A stretch of 64,000 nucleotides of DNA from Caulobacter radicis (GTDB lineage Bacteria > Pseudomonadota > Alphaproteobacteria > Caulobacterales > Caulobacteraceae). This document shows positions 58,210-64,000 of the stretch, in pieces; the stretch's first letter is position 1, and every line of letters begins with the position of its first letter. The notes beneath the pieces were generated by a model, which was given only the letters and a program-made list of their open reading frames with translations, was not told the origin of the DNA and did not search any database. The stretch is taken from the NCBI RefSeq assembly GCF_003094615.1, contig NZ_QDKO01000023.1, positions 1 through 64,000 of the forward strand, given 5' to 3'. Both the position numbers and the translations under genes were made by a program.

Positions 58210-60816
58210 ATGTCCATCAAGTCCTGGATCCGGAGCGCCGCCCCCGCGGCGCTCCTCGCTGCCGCCGTGGCCGGCGCGACCCTCTCCGCGGCGCCGGCCG
58301 CCCTGGCCGCGCCGATCGGCTACTATTTCCCGCAGGCCGCCACGGCCGACCTCGATCCCGCGATCCCGACGCCGGAGGCTTTCCTCGGCTATTCGATCGG
58401 CTCGCAATACACCCGCCATGATCAGGTCGTGGCCTATCTGAAGGAACTCGACCGGCTCTCCGACCGGATCACGGTCGAGGAGATCGGCCGCACCTACGAA
58501 GGCCGCCCGCTGCTGGCGGTGATCGTCACCTCGCCGGCCAACCAGGGCCGCCTTGAGGAACTGCGCACGGCCCACGCCGCGCTGGCCGATCCGTCGGCGC
58601 CGCAGCCCGACTTGGCCAAGACCCCGGTGGTGGTCGGCCTCTACTACGGCGTCCACGGCAACGAGACCTCCAGCGGCGAGGCCGCGCTGCTGACGGCCTA
58701 CTATCTCGTCGCCGGTCGCTCGGCCGAGGTGACCGACTGGCTCGACAAGGCCGTGATCCTGATCGATCCGGTCCAGAACCCCGACGGCCGCGACCGCGCC
58801 GCCAACTGGCACAATGCCTGGAAGAGCAACCCGCCGGTCTCCGATCCGCTCGACAAGGAGCACGTCGAGGCGTTCCCGATGGGGCGCACCAACCACTACT
58901 TCACCGACCTCAACCGCGACTGGCTGGCCATCACCCAGGCCGAGACGCGGGCCAAGCTGAAGGTCTTCCACCGCTGGCTGCCCAACGTGCAGATCGACTT
59001 CCACGAGATGGGGACGGGCAGCACCTATTATTTCGAGCCGTCGCCGGCCAGCATGGAAAGCCCGCTGCTGCCCAAGGCCTCGTACGAGTTCAACAAGGTG
59101 CTTGCCAGGTACCACGCCAAGTCGCTCGATGACCTGGGCTCGCTCTATTACACGGGCGAGAACTACGACAACTTCTCGGCCGTCTACGGCTCGACCTATC
59201 CCGACTTCCATGGCGGCGTCGGGGTGACGGTCGAGCAGGCCAGCTCGCGTGGCCTCGTGCAGGACGCCGCTGGCGGCAAGGTCGAGTTCCCGTTCACGAT
59301 CCGCAACCAGGTGGCCACGGGCCTGGCCTCGGTGCGCGGCGCGGTGGCCGAGCGCGAGGGGCTGTTCAAGCTGCAGCGCGACACCTTCCGCACGGCGGTG
59401 GAGGAGGGGCGGCGCTACAAGTACGGCGCCTTCGTGTTCGGCGACCCGGCTGATCCGGGCCTGTCGCGCCAGACCCTCGACCTTTTGCTCCAGCACGGGA
59501 TCGAGGTCCACGCCCTGGCCGCCCCGGTGACCGTCGACGGCCAGGCCTATGCGCCGGGCAGCGCCTGGATCGTGCCCTCGGCCCAGCCGCAGTTCCGGCT
59601 GGTCCACTCGATCTTCGAGCCGACGCCGCCGACCAAGGGCGGGGTCTACGGCAGCACCTCCTACGCCATTGCGCCAGCCTACAACCTGGCTGTCGGCCGC
59701 CTGTCGAAGGCGCCGGCGCTGGGCGCGGCGGTGACCGAGGTTCCGGCGGCGGTCGGCGGCGTGGTCGGCTCCGAGAGCGCCTATGCCTACGCCGTCGACT
59801 GGCGCGACCTCAACGCGCCCAAGGTGCTGTCGAGCCTGCTGCAGCGAGGCGTGAAGGTGCGCGCCGCGTTCGATCCGTTCACCGCCGGCGTGCAGGGAGG
59901 CCAGACGGCGTTCGGGCGCGGGACCCTGGTGGTGACCACGGCCGGCCAGTCGCTTGCGGCGGCCGAACTGCGGGCGGCGGTCGACAAGGCCTCGCGCGAC
60001 GCCGGCGTCGTCGCCTACGCCCTGGCCTCGGGCCGCAGCCTGTCGGGCGTCGATCTGGGCAGCGAGAGCGTCCGCCCCCTGCGCACGCCGAGGATCGCGC
60101 TGGTCATGGGCGAGGGCGTCAACGCCACCGAGATCGGCTCGACCTGGTTCTCTCTGAGCGAGCGCCTGGGCTTCCCGGCCACCAAGCTCGATCCGGCCCA
60201 ACTGCGCCGCGCGCCCCTGGGCGGCTACACCAGCATCGTCCTGGCCGGCGGTCGTTACGACGATTGGAGCGAGGACACGGTCGCGGCCCTGCGCCGCTGG
60301 GTGCAGTCCGGCGGTTCGCTGGTGACTTACGGCGCGGCCTCGAAATGGGCGGTCGCCAAGGGCCTGGCTGGCCCGCCGCCCAAGGCCGCCGAGCCCGAGG
60401 CGGCCAAGGCCGAGGAGCGGCAGGACTTCGCCCAGCGCCGCGACGCCCTGGCCGAGAAGCGCAGCGCCGGCAACGCCCTGTCGGCCGACGCCGACATCAC
60501 CCATCCGCTGGCCTTCGGCCTGACCCGGCGGGCGCTGTTCGTGAACAAGGAGACCGACGTCACCCTGTCGCCGGTGGCCGACGCCTTCTCGAACGTGGTG
60601 CGGATCGACGCCCAGCCGGTGGTCAACGGTTACCTGCCCGAAGCCCTGCGCAAGCAGGCGGCGGGCTCGGTCTGGGCGCAGGTGGCGCGCTCGGGCGAGG
60701 GCAACGTGGTGCTGTTCGCCGACGACCCGGCCCACCGCAAGTATTGGCTGGGCACCGAGCGCCTGCTCCTCAACAGCCTGTTCTTCGCCAACCAACTGGC
60801 GCCGTCGGCCCGATGA
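58210..60816 (+). CDS. Exported M14-family zinc carboxypeptidase-like protein
   Basis: 868 residues with a signal peptide (to about residue 34). The catalytic domain has HGNE (His149, Glu152) and His265 in DFHEMG as zinc ligands, plus NPDGR (190-194) and DLNRDW. The long C-terminal part (about 480-868) resembles a glutamine-amidotransferase-like beta/alpha domain (TPRIALVMGEGVN, YTSIVLAGGRYDDW, WVQSGGSLVTYG). This architecture is common in M14 proteins paired with TonB receptors. It probably trims peptides in the periplasm. Confidence 0.87.
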   Translation: MSIKSWIRSAAPAALLAAAVAGATLSAAPAALAAPIGYYFPQAATADLDPAIPTPEAFLGYSIGSQYTRHDQVVAYLKELDRLSDRITVEEIGRTYEGRPLLAVIVTSPANQGRLEELRTAHAALADPSAPQPDLAKTPVVVGLYYGVHGNETSSGEAALLTAYYLVAGRSAEVTDWLDKAVILIDPVQNPDGRDRAANWHNAWKSNPPVSDPLDKEHVEAFPMGRTNHYFTDLNRDWLAITQAETRAKLKVFHRWLPNVQIDFHEMGTGSTYYFEPSPASMESPLLPKASYEFNKVLARYHAKSLDDLGSLYYTGENYDNFSAVYGSTYPDFHGGVGVTVEQASSRGLVQDAAGGKVEFPFTIRNQVATGLASVRGAVAEREGLFKLQRDTFRTAVEEGRRYKYGAFVFGDPADPGLSRQTLDLLLQHGIEVHALAAPVTVDGQAYAPGSAWIVPSAQPQFRLVHSIFEPTPPTKGGVYGSTSYAIAPAYNLAVGRLSKAPALGAAVTEVPAAVGGVVGSESAYAYAVDWRDLNAPKVLSSLLQRGVKVRAAFDPFTAGVQGGQTAFGRGTLVVTTAGQSLAAAELRAAVDKASRDAGVVAYALASGRSLSGVDLGSESVRPLRTPRIALVMGEGVNATEIGSTWFSLSERLGFPATKLDPAQLRRAPLGGYTSIVLAGGRYDDWSEDTVAALRRWVQSGGSLVTYGAASKWAVAKGLAGPPPKAAEPEAAKAEERQDFAQRRDALAEKRSAGNALSADADITHPLAFGLTRRALFVNKETDVTLSPVADAFSNVVRIDAQPVVNGYLPEALRKQAAGSVWAQVARSGEGNVVLFADDPAHRKYWLGTERLLLNSLFFANQLAPSAR

Positions 60817-60821
60817 GAGGG

Positions 60822-60858
60822 GGCGGCCGGGCGATAGCTGCGCGCTCGCCCGGCCGCC
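60822..60858 (+). terminator. GC-rich hairpin after the M14 peptidase
   Basis: A perfect 13-base stem (60822-60834 with 60846-60858) and an 11-base loop lie five bases after the stop codon. No T-run. Confidence 0.6.
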
Positions 60859-61070
60859 TCTGGCAGGCAAGAAGAGCTGACAGCCGGGCCGTGACGAGGA
60901 CGAGGTAGGGGGCGAGCCTGGGACTTTGGGCCATGCGATCAACGACCAAAGTCTAGGCCGGGGACTACGGTTGGCCGGATGGGCTGCGCGAGCCGCGTCG
61001 CGCTATTGCCTACGGTAAGCGTCAGGCGCTCTTTTCGAGCCACGGGACGCGCTTTTCCGCGAGGCCCGGC

Positions 61071-61679
61071 ATGGCGGCACAGATTTCGAAGACGCGCCTG
61101 GAAGCGTTCAGCGACGGCGTGATCGCGATCATCATCACCATCATGGTGCTGGAGCTGCAGCCGCCCAAGGGCGGCGACCTGGCGGCCTTGCTGCCGTTGC
61201 TGCCGACCTTTCTCGGCTACGCGCTGAGCTTCACCTATGTCGGCATCTACTGGAACAACCACCACCACCTGCTGCGGGCCGCGGGCGGCATCAGCGGTTC
61301 GGTGATGTGGGCCAACCTGCACCTGCTGTTCTGGCTGTCGATGATCCCCTTCGCCACGGCCTGGATGGAGCAGAGCCACTTCGCCCGCGTGCCGGTGGTG
61401 ACCTACGGCGTGCTGCTTCTGATCACCGGCGCGGCCTTTCGTCTGCTGGCCTCGCGCCTGGCGCGGCACGAGGGGCGGGAGTCGGCCCTGGCCGCCGCAT
61501 TGGGCGGGGACTGGAAGACGAACCTGTCGATCGCCGGCTACGCGGCCGGGGTGCTGGTCGCCATCGCCTCGCCCACGGCCTCGCTGGCCTTCTACGTGGC
61601 CGTCGCCGCGCTGTGGCTGCTGCCCGATCGACGCGTCGCCCACCTGGCCGACGGTCGCCACCACGCCGCCGAGAACTGA
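61071..61679 (+). CDS. TMEM175/DUF1211-family membrane protein (potassium channel-like)
   Basis: 202 residues with about six hydrophobic segments. The opening RLEAFSDGVIAIIITIMVLEL contains the FSDGV-x-A-I signature of TMEM175 proteins, the pore-lining first helix. YVGIYWNNHHHLLRA and ANLHLLFWLSMIPFAT are also family-like. Bacterial relatives form tetrameric K+-permeable channels in the inner membrane. The 254-base spacer upstream holds only the peptidase terminator. It may be cotranscribed with the SDR 30 bases downstream. Confidence 0.85.
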   Translation: MAAQISKTRLEAFSDGVIAIIITIMVLELQPPKGGDLAALLPLLPTFLGYALSFTYVGIYWNNHHHLLRAAGGISGSVMWANLHLLFWLSMIPFATAWMEQSHFARVPVVTYGVLLLITGAAFRLLASRLARHEGRESALAAALGGDWKTNLSIAGYAAGVLVAIASPTASLAFYVAVAALWLLPDRRVAHLADGRHHAAEN

Positions 61680-61709
61680 GCGGCGGCGCTTCCAGAAACG
61701 AGGATCGAG

Positions 61710-62450
61710 ATGGATTTCGAAGGCGAACACCAGGGCAAGGTCGCCCTGGTGCTGGGTGGATCGCGCGGTATCGGCGCGGCCATCGTCGAGCGGCTGGCCA
61801 TGGACGGAGCCAAGGTGGCCTTCACCTACTTCGCCTCGCCGGACCAGGCGCAGGCGCTTACCGTCAGGCTTGGCGGCCAGAGCTGCGAGGTCGTCGCCAT
61901 CCAGGCCGACAGCGGCGACGCCGCCCGGGTCGAGGCGGCGATAGACGAGACGCTGGCGCGGTTCGGGCGGCTGGACATCCTGGTGGCCAGCACCGGCGTG
62001 CTGCACCGCGGCCCGATCGAGCAGATCTCGCTCGAGGAATTCGATCGGGTGATGGCGGTCAATGTTCGGGGGGCCTTCGCGGCCGTGCGTCACGCCGCGC
62101 CCTTGATGACCGATGGCGGGCGGATCGTCACCATCGGCAGCAACATCGTCGCCCGCGTCGGCTTCACGGGAGCGACGCTCTACACCATGGCCAAGGCGGC
62201 CGTGGCCGCCCTGGTCAAGGGCGCGGCGCTGGACCTGGCTTCGCGCGGGATCACGGTCAACAACATCCAGCCCGGGCCGACGACGACCGACATGACCTCC
62301 GCCCACGTGGAGATGATCCTGCCGCTGATCCCGCTCGGCCGCATGGGCCGGCCTACGGAGGTGGCGGGCCTGGTCTCGTACCTGGCGCGCGACGAGGCGG
62401 GCTTCATCACCGGCGCCAGCCTGACGATCGACGGCGGCGTCTCGGTCTAG
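61710..62450 (+). CDS. Short-chain dehydrogenase/reductase
   Basis: 246 residues, classical SDR: GGSRGIGAAI cofactor loop, Ser in VTIGSNIV, catalytic YTMAK, and the PGPTTTDM and ITGASLTIDGGVSV tail. It is an NAD(P)-dependent oxidoreductase; substrate unknown. ATG 61710 follows GAGGATCGAG. A long palindrome lies 14 bases after the stop. Confidence 0.9.
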   Translation: MDFEGEHQGKVALVLGGSRGIGAAIVERLAMDGAKVAFTYFASPDQAQALTVRLGGQSCEVVAIQADSGDAARVEAAIDETLARFGRLDILVASTGVLHRGPIEQISLEEFDRVMAVNVRGAFAAVRHAAPLMTDGGRIVTIGSNIVARVGFTGATLYTMAKAAVAALVKGAALDLASRGITVNNIQPGPTTTDMTSAHVEMILPLIPLGRMGRPTEVAGLVSYLARDEAGFITGASLTIDGGVSV

Positions 62451-62464
62451 CGACGACGAAAGGA

Positions 62465-62492
62465 ACCGGCTGGAGCGATCGCTCCAGCCGGT
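62465..62492. terminator. 28-bp perfect palindrome between convergent genes
   Basis: Arms of 14 bases beginning ACCGGCTGGAG are fully self-complementary. Its position between the SDR stop and the convergent membrane-protein stop suits a bidirectional terminator, although no T-run is present. Confidence 0.65.
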
Positions 62493-62516
62493 CCGCAACC
62501 ATTCCGAACGATCGGA

Positions 62517-62936
62517 TCAGCGGCCCAGGATCAGGGCGGCCTTGTGCGTGTTGCGCGCGGCCCAGAGGGTTGCGACCCAGCCCAGGATCGCCGGCAGGGT
62601 GACCGCCGGGAAATCGCGCGGGATGACCGAGACGGAGCAGATCCCGACCGCCACCTCCCAGAAGTGGAACAGGGCGTGGCCCGAGAGCCAGATGGCCGGG
62701 GCGGCCCACAGGAACAGGCGCAGGTCGGGCCGTTTGGCGCCGCACAGGAAGCTTGCGCCGATCAGCATGAACACCAGGCCGATGTCGCGGATGAAGTGCT
62801 GGTTGTACGACCCGGTCGTGGTCACGCCGGGCACGGCGAAGTACCAGCCCTCGGGCGAGATCAGCATGAACAGGCCGTTGGCGATGGCCGCCACGCCGAG
62901 GACGACGGCGAGGCCGACGATGATGGATTTCGTCAC
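62517..62936 (-). CDS. Small four-helix membrane protein, unknown function
   Basis: 139 residues from a GTG at 62936, with GGAGG nine bases upstream. Four hydrophobic segments (SIIVGLAVVLGVAAIANGLFMLI, IGLVFMLIGASFLC, LFLWAAPAIWLSGHALFHFWEV, TLPAILGWVATLW). The PEGWYFAVPGVTTTGSYNQHFIRDIG loop recurs in uncharacterised small membrane proteins. No enzymatic motif. It follows a strong terminator of the AhpD-like gene. Confidence 0.7.
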   Translation of the reverse strand: MTKSIIVGLAVVLGVAAIANGLFMLISPEGWYFAVPGVTTTGSYNQHFIRDIGLVFMLIGASFLCGAKRPDLRLFLWAAPAIWLSGHALFHFWEVAVGICSVSVIPRDFPAVTLPAILGWVATLWAARNTHKAALILGR

Positions 62937-62965
62937 GGTGGGTCCTCCGAGGAGCAGTGGAAAAG

Positions 62966-63000
62966 TCACGCCCCGGCCTGCTGGGGGAGCCGGGGCGTGA
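62966..63000 (-). terminator. Rho-independent terminator of the AhpD-like gene
   Basis: A perfect 12-base stem (62966-62977 with 62989-63000) and an 11-base loop are followed on the minus strand by CTTTT. Confidence 0.75.
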
Positions 63001-63084
63001 CGGAAGGCGGCCCGGCGTCGCGGGGTAGCAGGGACTGGCCGCCTTCCGGCGTCGAACAAGCGGGGGGAGAGTTCGACGCGTCCT

Positions 63085-63552
63085 TTAGGCCGCGGAGGCG
63101 GCCGGCTGCGCGGCGTGGCCGGTGCGCGCGGCCACCTGCAGGCGGTTCCACGAGTTGATCTGGCCGATCAGCAGCGAGAGGGCGGCGATCTCGGCGTCGC
63201 TGAACTGGGCCTTGACCAGGGCGTAGTCGGAATCCGGGGCGCGGGTCGTGGCGATGAAGGTCAGGGACTCGGTCCAGGCCAGGGCGGCGCGCTCGCGGTC
63301 GGTGTAGAGCGGGGACTCGCGCCAGGCGTCGAGCATCTGGATGCGCAGGTCGGTCTCGCCATGCTGGCGGGCGTCCACCACGTGCATGTAGATGCAGAAG
63401 GCGCAGCCGTTGATCTGCGAGGCGCGCAGGCGGACGAGCTCGGCGAGGCTGTGCTCGAGGCTGGTCGCGTTGATGGCGGTCTCGACGGCCAGCATGGCCT
63501 TGGTCACTTCGGGGACCAGCTGGAACGGGGCGAAGCGGGGCGTGGTGGTCAT
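63085..63552 (-). CDS. Carboxymuconolactone decarboxylase / AhpD-family protein
   Basis: 155 residues. The AhpD-core redox motif is present: Glu38, then Cys50-x2-Cys53-x3-His57 (NGCAFCIYMH), with LVRLRASQINGC before it. Such proteins reduce peroxides or act as thiol-based peroxidases; the decarboxylase name is historical. AAAGGAAACG precedes the ATG. It is divergent from an NAD(P)-binding protein gene, a common pairing in oxidative-stress or electrophile-response loci. Confidence 0.88.
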   Translation of the reverse strand: MTTTPRFAPFQLVPEVTKAMLAVETAINATSLEHSLAELVRLRASQINGCAFCIYMHVVDARQHGETDLRIQMLDAWRESPLYTDRERAALAWTESLTFIATTRAPDSDYALVKAQFSDAEIAALSLLIGQINSWNRLQVAARTGHAAQPAASAA

Positions 63553-63938
63553 CGTCGTTTCCTTTGTGACGGTGAAGACGACGCCACTGTGCTCGGCGGA
63601 CCGGGATGTGAGCCATCGTGCGCGAAGGGCGAAGCCCTAGCGCCTTGGTCTAGGGCGGTCGTTCGCCGTCCGGCGGGCGCGGAAGGCGCCAAGCTGTCCG
63701 TGGGACGGGGCGAGGTCGCCCGACGGCTGGGCGCCGTACGCCTTTGGTCCAGGTTCGACCCGCCCAGCGTATCGATCGGGGTCGCATGGCCTCTCCCTCG
63801 GACCAGACGGGCCAGTCCTTGGTCCATGCGCTGGACCAGGCCGTACGCCGTCGCGGCCCGCGTCGCATACCCTCGTACCGATGGCGGGGGCGGGGGCTTC
63901 TCCTAGGCTGCGGCGGCTGTCTTTGGAGGAGAAGCAAG
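63553..63938. promoter_or_regulatory. Divergent control region with TGGTCCA repeats
   Basis: 386 bases without a convincing gene. A perfect 7-bp inverted repeat TGGTCCA-TGCGC-TGGACCA lies at 63820-63838, another TGGTCCA at 63745-63751, a related TTGGTCTAG near 63644, and CGTACG cores beside two of them. This looks like clustered sites for one regulator acting on the two divergent genes. Confidence 0.45.
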
Positions 63939-64000
63939 ATGAAGATCGTCGTCATCGGCGGGACGGGCCTGATCGGCTCGAACGTCGTCGCCAAACTGAC
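63939..64000 (+). CDS. NAD(P)-binding NmrA/SDR-like protein, N-terminal fragment
   Basis: The gene runs off the right edge. The ATG follows GGAGGAGAAGC. The first 20 residues are a Rossmann dinucleotide-binding start (KIVVIGGTGLIGSNVVAKL), typical of atypical SDR/NmrA-like proteins that are often divergent from AhpD-like genes. Confidence 0.8.
   Translation, partial: MKIVVIGGTGLIGSNVVAKL

Noticed and set aside
1..64000. Insertion sequences, prophage, tRNA-associated island or CRISPR array
   Set aside because: No transposase, integrase, phage structural genes, tRNA cloverleaf or regularly spaced repeats were seen on either strand.

Overview
The window is a high-GC chromosomal stretch, probably from a Caulobacteraceae-like alphaproteobacterium (Caulobacter/Phenylobacterium type). 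That placement is by eye: four TonB-dependent receptors, Tat-exported enzymes, dense overlapping operons and strong GC bias at third codon positions. I saw no rRNA, tRNA, CRISPR array, transposase or integrase.

Left part (1-14.9 kb). The end of dctA and a porin are followed by an esterase-like protein that has lost its nucleophile and a broken winged-helix/ATPase regulator. Next comes a branched-chain-amino-acid-type ABC importer in which LivM, LivG and LivF form one 823-residue polypeptide. A GntR/FCD regulator and a flavin reductase diverge from the importer, followed by a TonB receptor coupled to a Tat-exported cytosine-deaminase-like amidohydrolase. An identical 16-bp palindrome lies in front of the importer/regulator pair and in front of the receptor, so these genes look like one regulon for an imported, probably N-containing, compound.

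Middle (14.9-30.2 kb). A hydroxy-acid/lactone-type catabolic operon (alpha/beta hydrolases, metallo-beta-lactamase-fold enzyme, fumarylacetoacetase-family enzyme, D-lactate dehydrogenase) diverges from a LysR gene. A type-I-secretion-like trio (ABC, HlyD, TolC) follows; its ABC protein has lost every ATPase motif. After that comes an anion-type ABC importer with a double permease, and an outer-membrane protein.

30.2-40.2 kb is the most novel part. Two unusual lower-GC genes overlap tail to tail, followed by a 486-bp low-GC spacer with two hairpins. Then comes a tightly packed ten-gene plus-strand operon: N-formylglutamate-amidohydrolase-like enzyme, GCS2-type carboxylate-amine ligase, 2OG-Fe(II)-type oxygenase, DUF2000-like protein, three small Cys/Gly/Pro/Ala-rich proteins, a coiled-coil protein with a hydrophobic N terminus, a TRAFAC-like GTPase and an unknown protein ending in a possible helix-turn-helix. 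It looks like an undescribed peptide- or amide-modifying system combined with a GTPase module.

Right part (40.2-64 kb). There is an organosulfur-type uptake and catabolism set (Gfo/Idh/MocA oxidoreductase, MFS carrier, SsuD-like monooxygenase, TonB receptor, esterase, SsuABC-like importer). Then come a TonB receptor with an atypical SDR, a desaturase coupled to a PhnD-like protein, a TonB receptor with an M14 peptidase, a TMEM175-like channel, an SDR, a small membrane protein, an AhpD-like protein and the start of an NAD(P)-binding protein. All family calls are from reading the sequence; no database search was run.
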